The notes beneath the pieces were generated by a model. That model was not told where the DNA came from. It saw nothing but the letters and a program-made list of their open reading frames with translations, and did no database searches. 45,213 nucleotides of DNA from Sharpea azabuensis DSM 18934 (lineage in GTDB: Bacteria > Bacillota_I > Bacilli_A > Erysipelotrichales > Coprobacillaceae), in assembly GCF_000702165.1 (NCBI RefSeq), contig NZ_JNKU01000021.1, positions 1 to 45,213 on the forward strand, given 5' to 3'. Position 1 is the first letter of the stretch. Every line of letters begins with the position of its first letter. Positions 1 to 10,182 of this stretch are shown piece by piece. The position numbers and the translations under genes are program-made.

Positions 1-306
1 CAGTTTTTTAAAGCGAATTTAAAATTTGTCAGCTAAGACCCCACGATTTCTTAAAGCGAAATTCGTCAAACCCCACGATTATTTAAAGCGCCCAAAAAAA
101 CAGTCTGCCTTGACGAAAATCACTTCAATCAAAACAAACTGTTCTTCATATTTACTCTAATTTTATTTTATGCGAATAACTGATTTCACGAAATTTGCAG
201 GTGAATCTGGAATATAAACAAGAGAAAAAAATAATTTTTAAACTCCATTTGGTCTTTTCGACGCCCCGCAAAGCTTTATTTATGGGCTTTTCCGCGATTT
301 TTCAAT
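1..306. other. Non-coding stretch downstream of guaA, with degenerate direct repeats
   Basis: No convincing gene is seen here. The left end holds repeated words (described separately at 8-102). The middle is very AT-rich. Between 267 and 296 there is a weak imperfect inverted repeat (AAAGC at 270-274 with GCTTT at 286-290, plus outer G/C pairs). It could be part of the 3' end of the guaA transcript, but no T run follows it directly on the minus strand, so I do not call it a terminator. Confidence 0.6.
8..102. repeat. Degenerate ~32-bp direct repeats at the window edge
   Basis: CCCCACGATT occurs at 39-48 and 71-80, exactly 32 bp apart. TTAAAGCG occurs at 8-15, 51-58 and 83-90; the last two are again 32 bp apart and the first pair is 43 bp apart, implying an 11-bp insertion in the first unit. 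The words alternate in the same order, so this is the decaying end of a short tandem repeat that may continue beyond base 1. The copies abut with no unique spacer between them. Confidence 0.55.
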
Positions 307-1854
307 CTACTCGAATTCAATTGTTCCTGGTGGTTTAGAAGTAATGTCATACATGACTCTGTTTACGCCACGTACTTCATTGATTATACGACTCATAACC
401 GTGCTTAAGACTTCAAATGGAATATTGGCTGCTTCAGCAGTCATAAAGTCAATGGTATTGACAGCACGCAAAGCAATCGCATAGTCATATGTTCTTTCAT
501 CACCCATGACACCTACTGAACGCATATTTGTAAGAGCTGCGAAGTACTGACCGATGGAACGATCTAAGCCAGCCTTAGCGATTTCTTCACGATAAATAGC
601 GTCAGCATCCTGGACAATACGTACTTTTTCTGGTGTAACTTCACCAATGATACGAATGCCCAAGCCTGGACCTGGGAATGGCTGTCTGAAGACTAAGTAT
701 TCTGGAATACCAAGTTCTAGACCAACCTTACGTACTTCATCTTTGAATAAGTTGCGTAATGGTTCAACGATTTCTTTAAAGTCTACATAATCTGGTAATC
801 CACCAACATTATGATGAGACTTGATGACAGCTGATTCTCCACCTAATCCTGATTCAACAACATCAGGATAAATTGTTCCCTGAACCAAGAAGTCAACTGT
901 ACCAATTTTCTTGGCTTCTTCTTCAAAGACACGAATAAACTCTTCACCAATAATCTTACGCTTTCTTTCAGGTTCTATAACACCCTTAAGCTTTTCAAAA
1001 TAACGAGAAGCAGCATCTACACGAATAAAGTTCAAGTCATAAGGTCCTTCTGGTCCAAAGACTGCCTCTACTTCATCGCCTTCATTCTTTCTAAGTAGTC
1101 CATGGTCGACAAATACACATGTTAGCTGTTTACCTACTGCCTTAGAAAGAAGAACAGCCGCAACAGAAGAATCTACGCCTCCTGAAAGGGCACATAGAAC
1201 CTTACCATTACCAACCTTTTCTCTAATAGCCTTGATCTGTTCATCAACGAAATCAGCCATGATCCAGTCTTGTGAAAAGTGACATACATTAACGACAAAG
1301 TTTCTGATCATATCAGTACCCTGTTCAGTATGTAGAACTTCTGGATGGAACTGTATGCCATAAAGCTGGCGATCATCTGTTGACTCAAATGCGGCAACAG
1401 GACAGTTTTCAGAATGGGCAATACTCTTGAAGTTTGGACCTAATTGGCTAATATAGTCAAAGTGACTCATCCAAACGACTGAGTTTTCTTTTAAATCTTT
1501 AAATAATGGACTTGTTGTATCAAAATGGACATCTGTCTTGCCATATTCTCTAAAGTCAGCTCTTTCTACCTTGCCTCCAAGCAAGTGCTGCATAAGCTGT
1601 GCTCCATAACATAAGCCAAGAACTGGAATACCTAAATTGAAGAGCTCTTTACTATAAGTTGCAGCACCTTCAACATAGCAGCTATCAGGCCCACCTGTCA
1701 GGATAATTCCCTTAGGATGCATTGCTTTAATCTTTTCAATATCCGTTTTATAGGAATAGATTTCACAATAAACCTGATTCTCACGTACACGTCGTGCAAC
1801 GAGCTGATTATATTGACCACCAAAGTCAATAACAATCATTAATTCGTTCTTCAT
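307..1854 (-). CDS. guaA: GMP synthase (glutamine-hydrolysing)
   Basis: Converts XMP to GMP with ATP and glutamine, the last step of the guanine branch of purine synthesis in the cytosol. The N-terminal class-I glutamine amidotransferase shows the oxyanion region GGPDS, the nucleophile in LGLCYGAQ (Cys about 82) and the His/Glu pair in IQFHPEV. The ATP pyrophosphatase domain has the P-loop SGGVDSS near residue 230, and the dimerisation domain ends KPPGTIEFE. Start chosen at 1854 (MKNELMIV, 515 aa): AAAGGAG lies just upstream, whereas an ATG 15 codons further out has no site. Length matches the family. It follows purA by 65 bp on the same strand, so the two are probably co-transcribed. Confidence 0.97.
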   Translation of the reverse strand: MKNELMIVIDFGGQYNQLVARRVRENQVYCEIYSYKTDIEKIKAMHPKGIILTGGPDSCYVEGAATYSKELFNLGIPVLGLCYGAQLMQHLLGGKVERADFREYGKTDVHFDTTSPLFKDLKENSVVWMSHFDYISQLGPNFKSIAHSENCPVAAFESTDDRQLYGIQFHPEVLHTEQGTDMIRNFVVNVCHFSQDWIMADFVDEQIKAIREKVGNGKVLCALSGGVDSSVAAVLLSKAVGKQLTCVFVDHGLLRKNEGDEVEAVFGPEGPYDLNFIRVDAASRYFEKLKGVIEPERKRKIIGEEFIRVFEEEAKKIGTVDFLVQGTIYPDVVESGLGGESAVIKSHHNVGGLPDYVDFKEIVEPLRNLFKDEVRKVGLELGIPEYLVFRQPFPGPGLGIRIIGEVTPEKVRIVQDADAIYREEIAKAGLDRSIGQYFAALTNMRSVGVMGDERTYDYAIALRAVNTIDFMTAEAANIPFEVLSTVMSRIINEVRGVNRVMYDITSKPPGTIEFE

Positions 1855-1919
1855 GCATTTCTCCTTTTCCTTTATTTTATACCTCATAATATAATACAAA
1901 ATATGACATATAGAAAGAA

Positions 1920-3229
<1,310 letters not shown>

Positions 3230-3243
3230 TTCATGACATATTT

Positions 3244-3272
3244 ATTATAATATGCTTGTTGATATAAGTAAA
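3244..3272 (-). promoter_or_regulatory. Predicted sigma-A promoter of purA-guaA
   Basis: Read on the minus strand: TTTACT (-35, 3267-3272), 17-bp spacer, TATAAT (-10, 3244-3249). Confidence 0.6.
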
Positions 3273-3312
3273 ATTAATAAATATAATACTAGATATTAGG
3301 AGGACTAATATC

Positions 3313-4221
3313 ATGAATACTAAGCTTGAACAATACCGTATCTTTAATGAGGCAGCAACAACCCTCTCTTTTTCTAAAGCAGCCCATCATCTCTACATCT
3401 CCCAATCCGCTGTTTCACAGGCAATCAACAGCCTCGAGAAGGAATTGGATGTTAAGCTATTTATCAGGCTTTCTAAAGGGGTCATTCTGACACCTGAAGG
3501 AGAAATGATGCACAAGAATATCGCTGAAGCATTAACACTGATATCATCAGCGGAAAACAAGCTGACAAGCTTCAAGGAGCTTAAAAGTGGCTCATTGACG
3601 ATTGGTGCAGGTGATGCTTTATGTGAACATTATTTATTAAATTATATTGTGCATTTTCGCAAGCTTTATCCCAATATCAGCCTTAAGGTGGTCAATGGGA
3701 CAAGTCTAGAAACAATCAAGATGGTTAAGAATGGTACAATTGATTTAGCTTTTGTGAATATGCCCTTATTTGATGAGGCTCTAACCATTAAGCCCTGTCT
3801 TGATGTTCATGATATCTTTGTGACCGGTCATCAAGATGATCATATTTATAGCTATGAAGAGATTGCCAGCCAGGAATTAATTATGTTGGAACGATTAAGC
3901 AATTCAAGACATTATATCGATCATATTTTCTCCACCAATGGTGTCCTGTTGAAGCCAGCCATGGAACTAGGTGCCTATGCCCTGCTTGTTCTTTTTGCGA
4001 AATATAATCTTGGTATTTCCTGCATTATTAAAGAATTTTCAGCACAAGAGCTAGAGCGTCATGAAATCTATGAGCTCAAGCTTGCGAGAGAGATTGCCCC
4101 ACGACAGATTGGCTATGCCTACTTAAAGCGTAAAAGCTTAAGTGCAAGTGCGATGGAATTTATCAAGCTGCTTACTCATCCTCAAATGGGAAATGATAAT
4201 CAAGATGATAACGATCTCTGA
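3313..4221 (+). CDS. LysR-family transcriptional regulator
   Basis: A 302-aa regulator. The N-terminal winged HTH is typical (FSKAAHHLYISQSAVSQAINSLEKEL spans residues about 19-44), followed by a substrate-binding domain of the periplasmic-binding-protein fold (SGSLTIGAGDALCEHYLLNYI and onward). AGGAGG precedes the start with good spacing. It converges on the malate/lactate dehydrogenase gene and the two 3' ends overlap by 50 bp. The effector cannot be told from sequence. A role in controlling the neighbouring dehydrogenase or purA is possible but unproven; LysR genes usually control a divergent neighbour, and here that would be purA. Confidence 0.9.
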   Translation: MNTKLEQYRIFNEAATTLSFSKAAHHLYISQSAVSQAINSLEKELDVKLFIRLSKGVILTPEGEMMHKNIAEALTLISSAENKLTSFKELKSGSLTIGAGDALCEHYLLNYIVHFRKLYPNISLKVVNGTSLETIKMVKNGTIDLAFVNMPLFDEALTIKPCLDVHDIFVTGHQDDHIYSYEEIASQELIMLERLSNSRHYIDHIFSTNGVLLKPAMELGAYALLVLFAKYNLGISCIIKEFSAQELERHEIYELKLAREIAPRQIGYAYLKRKSLSASAMEFIKLLTHPQMGNDNQDDNDL

Positions 4222-5284
4222 TATCAAGGAATTCTTTCTGTACACTAATACCTAGTGGCACACCTTTATCCTTGCGTTCCATATAGGCCAGATATTCCTT
4301 TTCACCAGCTGTATAGATGCGTGTTGCACCTGGTGCTTTCTTACTAGCTCTTAGCTGACGACAGATTTCTCCTGTCGTCTTTCTTAATGTTTCTTCACCC
4401 ATGAAGAATTCAGGATTAATGACAATAAAGAAATGTCCTAGTTCGATTGGTTTCTTGTTGCCATGTTCATCTTTACCTGATAAAGCCTTCATGAAGTTAG
4501 CGGCTGAAAGTCCACTTGAAAGCATTTCAACAACTGTGGCATAGCCATATCCCTTATAACCCGCAAGATCCTCGCCAATACCACCTAGTGGAGCAAGCGC
4601 TGCTTCGCCTTTAACGAGATCTTCAAGAATCTCTTTCGCATTTATCTTGCTTTCTCCATTTGCGCCAATGACAACCCCTGCTGGTACATCTTTATCAATT
4701 CTTGCATAGACTTCAATCTTGCCTCTTTGATAGATGGATGTCGCACAATCAAGAATAAAATCAAAATCTTCATCCGTTGGAATAGCAAATGTCAATGGAT
4801 TTGTCCCAAGCATATTTTCTACGCCAAAAGTTGGTGCAATAGAGGGACGTGCATTTGTGCCGCAAATACCAATCATGCCTTTACTACTTGCCATGCTTGC
4901 CCAGTAACCAGCAATACCATAGTGTGTTGAATCACGAATAGCCCCCATCGCCATGCCATAGTTCTTAGCCTTTTCGATAAGTGATGTCATACACTTATAG
5001 CTTGCCACCATTCCCATACCATTATGAGCATCTGCTACAAGTGTTGTTGGTGTATCTTTGACAACTTCATAATTTGTAACAGGATTCTGAATGCCTGCCT
5101 CAATACGATCAAGATAGATTGGCTTGAAGCGATTACAGCCATGGCTTTCAATGCCTCTGCGATCACTTTCCAAAAGTACATCCGTACATATTTTGGCATC
5201 ATCTTCAGGTACACCTGCATGAATAAATGCATCCGTCATAAAATGTTGTAATAAGTCCCAAGGGACATATGTTTTCTTTTCCAT
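4172..5284 (-). CDS. Malate/L-lactate dehydrogenase family protein (type 2, Ldh_2)
   Basis: A 370-aa NAD(P)-dependent 2-hydroxyacid oxidoreductase of the family that includes YlbC/AllD ureidoglycolate dehydrogenase and sulfolactate/L-malate dehydrogenases. It is unrelated to Rossmann-type LDH. Characteristic stretches are SDRRGIESHGCNRF (around residue 40-54, with the catalytic-region His), a SNARPSIAP-like GTNARPSIAPTFG, MLGTNPLTFAIP and DCATSIYQRGKIE. AGGAGG lies 8 nt before the start. In a fermentative cell it would oxidise or reduce malate, lactate or a related 2-oxoacid; the exact substrate is not decidable here. The 3' end overlaps the convergent LysR gene by 50 bp. Confidence 0.9.
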   Translation of the reverse strand: MEKKTYVPWDLLQHFMTDAFIHAGVPEDDAKICTDVLLESDRRGIESHGCNRFKPIYLDRIEAGIQNPVTNYEVVKDTPTTLVADAHNGMGMVASYKCMTSLIEKAKNYGMAMGAIRDSTHYGIAGYWASMASSKGMIGICGTNARPSIAPTFGVENMLGTNPLTFAIPTDEDFDFILDCATSIYQRGKIEVYARIDKDVPAGVVIGANGESKINAKEILEDLVKGEAALAPLGGIGEDLAGYKGYGYATVVEMLSSGLSAANFMKALSGKDEHGNKKPIELGHFFIVINPEFFMGEETLRKTTGEICRQLRASKKAPGATRIYTAGEKEYLAYMERKDKGVPLGISVQKEFLDIRDRYHLDYHFPFEDE

Positions 5285-5375
5285 ATAAAAAACCTCCTAA
5301 TACTATTTTACCCAATCTGTTTCTTCAAAAATAGAAAAACAGGAATTGTTTAAAAAATAGTTAGGAAGTTTCCTC

Positions 5376-5885
5376 TTATTTCATTCCAAGCATCTTTAAG
5401 GCTCCAACAACGGCATAGATATCCGTTCCATCTTCCATCACATAGCGCTTTGATGTTATAGGTAATTCTTGATCTTTTAAGAATGCTAAGTCATCATGTC
5501 TTTTGATATTTTCTTTCTCAAAGATTTTCTTATATTTTTTAACAATCTTAGAACTTGTCACATGCATTTCATTATAGAGATCTTTTGTCAGCACATCACC
5601 ATTGGCAGCCGTAATTGCGAATGTAGACATGCCATCATTAACTAATACATCTTCCATATGTTCAAACATGGCAAGAAGCATCGCTTTATACATACCTGAT
5701 AAATGATAGTGTTCTAAAGAAACATAAAGCGTAAAGTCATAATTTTCCTCACCATTCATTTCTAAGAAATGTTGTATAACCGAAAGCATTTTATTGGCTG
5801 AAACATTGGCTCTAATGCATGTAGGCTCTATTTCATATCCTTCTTTAATAATTGCATCCGTTTCTATTCCTTTAATATATTCCAT
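5376..5885 (-). CDS. Uncharacterised 169-aa protein coupled to the TPR gene
   Basis: I do not recognise this family. The likely start is ATG at 5885 (MEYIKGIETD), inside the 3' end of the upstream TPR gene, giving a 14-nt overlap; GAGG sits 9 nt upstream. An ATG at 5927 has no site. The product is soluble and mixed alpha/beta with no signal peptide, membrane helix or Cys cluster. The segment YDFTLYVSLEHYHLSGMYKA followed by helices suggests a small compact domain. The overlap points to translational coupling, and so to a partner or fixed-ratio product of the TPR protein. Confidence 0.75.
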   Translation of the reverse strand: MEYIKGIETDAIIKEGYEIEPTCIRANVSANKMLSVIQHFLEMNGEENYDFTLYVSLEHYHLSGMYKAMLLAMFEHMEDVLVNDGMSTFAITAANGDVLTKDLYNEMHVTSSKIVKKYKKIFEKENIKRHDDLAFLKDQELPITSKRYVMEDGTDIYAVVGALKMLGMK

Positions 5886-7530
5886 TACATTTTTCCTCAC
5901 AATCCTGCATTTCTTTAATACTTTCAAAATTCAATGTATATTCATGGACATAAGTGATCTTGCCACTTTTCAAATACTCTTCAACTTCCTTAAAGTCCTC
6001 ATAGGCTTCCTGATATTCTTCTAAAACATAAAGAATATGGGCATAATCTTTTAAAGAAACATAATAATAGTATTCTCTTGATTCTTTGTCCTTCTTGCGA
6101 TACTGCTGACTTATCAGCAAGCATTCTTTTAAATAATCACGTGCGCTTTCAAGATGGCCCAATGCTTCTTCCACATAGCCCATATGACGCATAGCCAAAG
6201 AAAGGCTATAGGCTGAAGCAATGGTATGATAGCGATTGTTGATTTGTATGCGTAAGAGAAGATCGTCATAGAAGTACTGGTAGGCAAGATCATAGTTTTC
6301 ATGATTGAAATAATGCCAGCCAATATTCATCAAGGCAATACCTTTTTCTGAATAATCATGATATTCTCCTCTATTCTTTGCCACCTGACTAACTTCTTCT
6401 AAGGCTTCTTGAAAATAGGACATAGCTTTATTTTTGTCATTGAGCTTTTCATAACAACGTCCTAATTTCTTATGAATAATGCTTTTAGAAAAGAGATTAT
6501 CAATACTTTGATCTTTACAATCATCTTCAATAATCATTTCTTCCACCTTACAATAATATTGAATAGCTTGTTGATAGTCTTCTAAAACAAGAGAGGCATC
6601 ACCCTTATATTCAATCGCCACAATAAGATCATCATGAACGAGATGTTCAGGTAGCCCACAAAGATATTGATAACTCTCTTCAAACATATCGAGTGCTTCC
6701 TGTTTATTCATATTTAAATGCATGATTCTTAAAGCAATCTGTCTTAAACCAATAGCCAGGGCATATTGATTATCATCACTCTTTTCTTCAAGCCACAATT
6801 TACGATATACCGCTAACTCTGCTTTATGAAAAAACAAAGAACGACTGTCATCATCAAGACGATGATAAATCAAGGCAATCCGTTCCAAGACATGACCATA
6901 GCGATAATCTTCTTCACATGCGGAGATTTGTGAAAAGAGATCTTGATAAGCTTTGAGCGCTTCTTCATCCTTCTCCTCAATAAACAAGATATCGGCAAGC
7001 TGTTCAAGGGCACTCGTGACATTATGACGATTGATATCATCATCATTCTCTTTGACAACTTCACTAAGAAGATCAGCAGCATTTTGATAACACTCTTCAG
7101 CCTTCTCATAAAGTGCTCTGGCCTTTAAGAACTGTCCATAGTTGGAATAATCGACAGCCAATAAAATCACATCATCTTCATCATAAACATCACGATCTTC
7201 ATCAATCATCTCCTGAAAAAGCTCATCAATCTCACTTAAATGTCCTTCATCCTTTTCTTCAAGAAAATAATCCATCAAACGATCATTATAAAGCAAGTCA
7301 TCAAATGACACATCTTCCCAATAAGAAAGCATCAGATCATAAAGCTCACTCAAACTAAAGTGACTTGAAATAGACACACTTTCAACATGAATATCACTTA
7401 ACCCATTAGGTGATTGATAGCCATATTCAATTGTCAGCTGATGCTTCTCTAAATTGAGCCCAATATAACTCACAACCCGTTTAATTTCATAATCTTGTGA
7501 ATCATATATGTATAATGTGATTTCATCCAT
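5872..7530 (-). CDS. TPR-repeat protein with a unique acidic N-terminal domain
   Basis: A 552-aa cytosolic, strongly acidic protein. About 130 N-terminal residues (starting MDEITLYIYDSQDYEIKR) match nothing I know and are rich in Asp/Glu. From about residue 135 on there are successive helix pairs of the tetratricopeptide type, for example ALYEKAEECYQNAADLL, ALKAYQDLFSQI, KLGRCYEKLNDKNKAMSYF, GWHYFNHENYDLAYQYF and LEEYQEAYEDFKEVEEYL. This is the scaffold of a protein-binding superhelix. Start set at 7530 because GGTAGG precedes it, while the ATG at 7557 overlaps a TATAAT box. No enzyme motif and no HTH are visible. The 169-aa protein follows with overlapping reading frames. Confidence 0.85.
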   Translation of the reverse strand: MDEITLYIYDSQDYEIKRVVSYIGLNLEKHQLTIEYGYQSPNGLSDIHVESVSISSHFSLSELYDLMLSYWEDVSFDDLLYNDRLMDYFLEEKDEGHLSEIDELFQEMIDEDRDVYDEDDVILLAVDYSNYGQFLKARALYEKAEECYQNAADLLSEVVKENDDDINRHNVTSALEQLADILFIEEKDEEALKAYQDLFSQISACEEDYRYGHVLERIALIYHRLDDDSRSLFFHKAELAVYRKLWLEEKSDDNQYALAIGLRQIALRIMHLNMNKQEALDMFEESYQYLCGLPEHLVHDDLIVAIEYKGDASLVLEDYQQAIQYYCKVEEMIIEDDCKDQSIDNLFSKSIIHKKLGRCYEKLNDKNKAMSYFQEALEEVSQVAKNRGEYHDYSEKGIALMNIGWHYFNHENYDLAYQYFYDDLLLRIQINNRYHTIASAYSLSLAMRHMGYVEEALGHLESARDYLKECLLISQQYRKKDKESREYYYYVSLKDYAHILYVLEEYQEAYEDFKEVEEYLKSGKITYVHEYTLNFESIKEMQDCEEKCNGIY

Positions 7531-7600
7531 GTCTCTACCTACCTTAAGCTTTCCCATTATATCAAAAAGGAGTAGAATAAATACAGGAGGATGGAAAAAA

Positions 7601-8008
7601 ATGGATCAAAATTGTATTTTCTGTAAAATTGCGAATAAAGAGATTCCTGGTAAGGTTGTTTATGAGGATGATGTATGCATGGCCTTCTTAGATTTATCAC
7701 AGGTCACTGATGGTCATACACTTGTCATTCCTAAAAAACATTATGCTTCTATTCTAGAAGTGGATGATGATGTATTGATGCATATGAGTGTTGTTGCCAA
7801 GAATCTTGCCAACAAGATTGTGAAAAAAATGGGTGCTAAGGGCTGCAATATTCTCTCTAATGCCAATGAAGTTGCTGGTCAGACAGTACATCATTTCCAC
7901 ATTCATATCATCCCTCGATATGAAGAAAATGAAGGCATTAAGATTCACTTTACTGATCGCTCACAAAATGTTGATCTTGAAGCAATCTACAAGAAAATCA
8001 TGGACTAA
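7601..8008 (+). CDS. HIT-family nucleotide-binding hydrolase
   Basis: A 135-aa histidine-triad protein of the Hint/protein-kinase-C-interacting type. It carries an N-terminal zinc-type CIFCKI motif and the catalytic HxHxH triad in TVHHFHIHIIPRY near residue 100. Members hydrolyse phosphoramidate bonds of AMP-linked substrates or dinucleoside polyphosphates. Start at 7601: AGGAGG at 7585-7590 gives correct spacing, and the first 31 codons of the longer frame antiparallel to the TPR gene are ignored. It is divergent from the TPR gene and stops in a bidirectional terminator shared with dnaI. Confidence 0.93.
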   Translation: MDQNCIFCKIANKEIPGKVVYEDDVCMAFLDLSQVTDGHTLVIPKKHYASILEVDDDVLMHMSVVAKNLANKIVKKMGAKGCNILSNANEVAGQTVHHFHIHIIPRYEENEGIKIHFTDRSQNVDLEAIYKKIMD

Positions 8009-8038
8009 AAAAATCACTACAATGTAGTGATTTTTTTA
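8009..8038. terminator. Bidirectional terminator between HIT gene and dnaI
   Basis: Perfect hairpin AATCACTAC / GTAGTGATT (8012-8020 with 8024-8032), 3-nt loop, A run before and T run after. It ends the HIT transcript on the plus strand and the replication/repair operon on the minus strand, overlapping the dnaI stop codon. Confidence 0.9.
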
Positions 8039-8941
8039 TAGGGCATAAGCATTGACCATGCTGCTAATCTTATCAGCGATACGTTCTCTTCTTAACGCAT
8101 CAGCTTTATCACTTGCCTTCGTGCAGGTATAGGCCTGGGCTAACTGATCAAGTGAGAAGGTTGAAGTGAAGAAGGTTGGCAGTTCATTAATCGCACGATA
8201 ATTAAGAATAGTGCCAAGAATTTCATCCCTGCTCCAGGCTGTTACATTCTCATCTCCAAGTCCATCTATCAACAAGTAAGGTATATTGATGACCTGGTTC
8301 AGATAGCTTTCATCCTGCTCATAATTATTAAAGCTAGCCTTCATTTCATAAAGGAATGTGGACATATTCATAATGCCTACATCCTTTCCTTGACGTGCCA
8401 AGGCATTCATCAAGCTAGCTAACAATACTGTCTTGCCACTTCCGCTTTTACCCGAAAGATAAATGCCTTTAGCACTTGGATGTTTACGGTAATTAACGAT
8501 AGCTTTAATAGCTACTTTCATATTCTCTGATAAATGCGTTGCATCCGTTACAAAGCTTGTTTTATTTAACTGAATAAGAGCCATCTTGTTTGACATATTA
8601 TTGTAGACAAAATGTCTTAAAAGACTATTTTCTTCACGTTTCTCTTCACCAAAGCGACAATAAGAAAGCGTTGTAGAAATTGCATTGCCGTCAAAGACGA
8701 GCGTCTTACATAAGCCCTTGGAGACCTTAGGACAATAAGCTAGACCAGTACAAATAGCACATTCTTTCATATCTTCATCAAAACCAAGCAGTTCTGCCCA
8801 ATAATCAGAAAGATGCTGATAGGTTAAATGATTGTCTTTGACAAACTTGGCAATAGTTGGATTGGTAATAAGTTCCTGTAAGCTTTTCTTCTTGATTTCT
8901 GAAATATCATCAAGCTCTATCTCCTGATCAATCTTTATCAT
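8036..8941 (-). CDS. dnaI: Primosomal helicase loader DnaI
   Basis: A 301-aa AAA+ ATPase that loads the replicative helicase onto DNA in low-GC Gram-positives. The N-terminal helicase-binding domain carries a Cys cluster (CAICTGLAYCPKVSKGLC around residue 62-79), the zinc-ribbon position of Bacillus DnaI. The C-terminal ATPase has Walker A GKSGSGKT and Walker B LLIDGLGDE. The start overlaps the dnaB stop as ATGA (4 nt), so the two are translationally coupled as in Bacillus. Confidence 0.93.
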   Translation of the reverse strand: MIKIDQEIELDDISEIKKKSLQELITNPTIAKFVKDNHLTYQHLSDYWAELLGFDEDMKECAICTGLAYCPKVSKGLCKTLVFDGNAISTTLSYCRFGEEKREENSLLRHFVYNNMSNKMALIQLNKTSFVTDATHLSENMKVAIKAIVNYRKHPSAKGIYLSGKSGSGKTVLLASLMNALARQGKDVGIMNMSTFLYEMKASFNNYEQDESYLNQVINIPYLLIDGLGDENVTAWSRDEILGTILNYRAINELPTFFTSTFSLDQLAQAYTCTKASDKADALRRERIADKISSMVNAYAL

Positions 8942-10182
8942 GATGTCTCACCTTTCAATTCTTCAATAAGTTTCATAAAGTCATCATCATTGACACGCTC
9001 CTGGATATTTTGAGCTGGTGATGACTGTTTTGGCGTTTCACCTTTAACACTGCGTTCATAGCCCATGATCGCCTCATAAGCTTCTTTGGCTGTATGAAGA
9101 TGTTTACGACTCCAGCTTGCGCCAATGGTTTCACAATAGCTACGATTCAATGTATGATCATTGTTGCCAAGCACATATTCCAATAAGACATTGACAACAC
9201 CCGGAGTTAGATCTAGCTGCGTCATCAATGTTTCAGCAATAGCTAAATCATGCATGACAGGTTCCTTACCCCCCTGCTTTTCTTTCAACAATTGATAGGG
9301 AGAAATCGTTTCAAGATAGCTTAAATGCTGGCTGATTGGATCATTGGCAGATTGCTGGCTGCGATAGGCATCTGGCTGGGTATGGTAGACTTCTGAAAGC
9401 TGGCTGGTGCTATTGAGATGATAGAATTCCTGACATTTCTTCTTAAACAGTTCACGGTCAAAGTGATTATTCAGCACACTTTCTCTTGTCAGGGAAGCAA
9501 GCGCAATCGCATCGATATTATAGACGATTGCAAGCTGTACAATATAGTCTTTTTCATTGTCAATGATATAGGCTGGTAACTGATAATCACGTAATGTCTC
9601 ATAAAACAAAGATAAGTCATAATCATAGATGAAATTGGCTTCTTTCTTATGGGCATAGTTGAATTTTGTTTTGAGTGGTGGTTTGTCATTAAGACGGATG
9701 TCAAAGACATCCTGAAAACGCGCTGTTATTTCTTCATAGCCAGACATCTTTTCCCCCGCAATACGGAAATAATCACGTACGCGCATGACATCATCACGAC
9801 CTATGGTATGAATCAATAAGGTTGTAAGAATCTGGTTCGCAAAGAAATGTTTGACTGATAAAGGCATCTGTACACGCAGCAGATATTTTGTCTTGCCATC
9901 CTCACTATTGCGATAAGTTTTCAACAAGCCAATGGCCTCAAGCGTTTCGAGCACTTCTTGTAAGCGTGAGAGGGAAAGCCCAGAGTAGATCAATAGACGA
10001 TCAATAGGACAAAGAACATGGAAACGGTCCATGCGCTTTGCCTCTGTATAAAGCAAGTTATAAAGCGTATAGCCTTCAATACCAATTAAGGGCTGATAGA
10101 GATAAATCAGCTCATCTTCCATCACACTATCAAGTGGATAGGCATATTCAGCTATATACATATCTGTCTTATAAAGTGCCAT
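8938..10182 (-). CDS. dnaB: Replication initiation / membrane attachment protein DnaB (DnaD-like)
   Basis: A 414-aa primosome component that helps DnaA-dependent helicase loading together with DnaD and DnaI. This is the Bacillus-type DnaB, not the hexameric helicase. It has an N-terminal winged-helix-like DDBH1 region (DSVMEDELIYLYQPLIGIEGYTLYNLL at about 19-45) and a C-terminal DDBH2 region with a helix ending in YERSVKGETP. The weakly conserved middle is usual for the family. It sits directly before dnaI and overlaps the coaE 3' end by 14 nt. AGAGG lies 12 nt upstream of the start. Confidence 0.88.
   Translation of the reverse strand: MALYKTDMYIAEYAYPLDSVMEDELIYLYQPLIGIEGYTLYNLLYTEAKRMDRFHVLCPIDRLLIYSGLSLSRLQEVLETLEAIGLLKTYRNSEDGKTKYLLRVQMPLSVKHFFANQILTTLLIHTIGRDDVMRVRDYFRIAGEKMSGYEEITARFQDVFDIRLNDKPPLKTKFNYAHKKEANFIYDYDLSLFYETLRDYQLPAYIIDNEKDYIVQLAIVYNIDAIALASLTRESVLNNHFDRELFKKKCQEFYHLNSTSQLSEVYHTQPDAYRSQQSANDPISQHLSYLETISPYQLLKEKQGGKEPVMHDLAIAETLMTQLDLTPGVVNVLLEYVLGNNDHTLNRSYCETIGASWSRKHLHTAKEAYEAIMGYERSVKGETPKQSSPAQNIQERVNDDDFMKLIEELKGETS

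Noticed and set aside
8-102. CRISPR array remnant
   Set aside because: The repeat units touch each other without unique spacers, differ in sequence, and no cas gene is present.
267-296. Intrinsic terminator of guaA
   Set aside because: The stem is interrupted and the T-rich stretch comes too far downstream on the minus strand.
5345-5380. Terminator after the 169-aa gene
   Set aside because: AGGAAGTTTCCT with a nearby A run is suggestive, but a 4-bp stem with a 4-nt loop is too weak to call.
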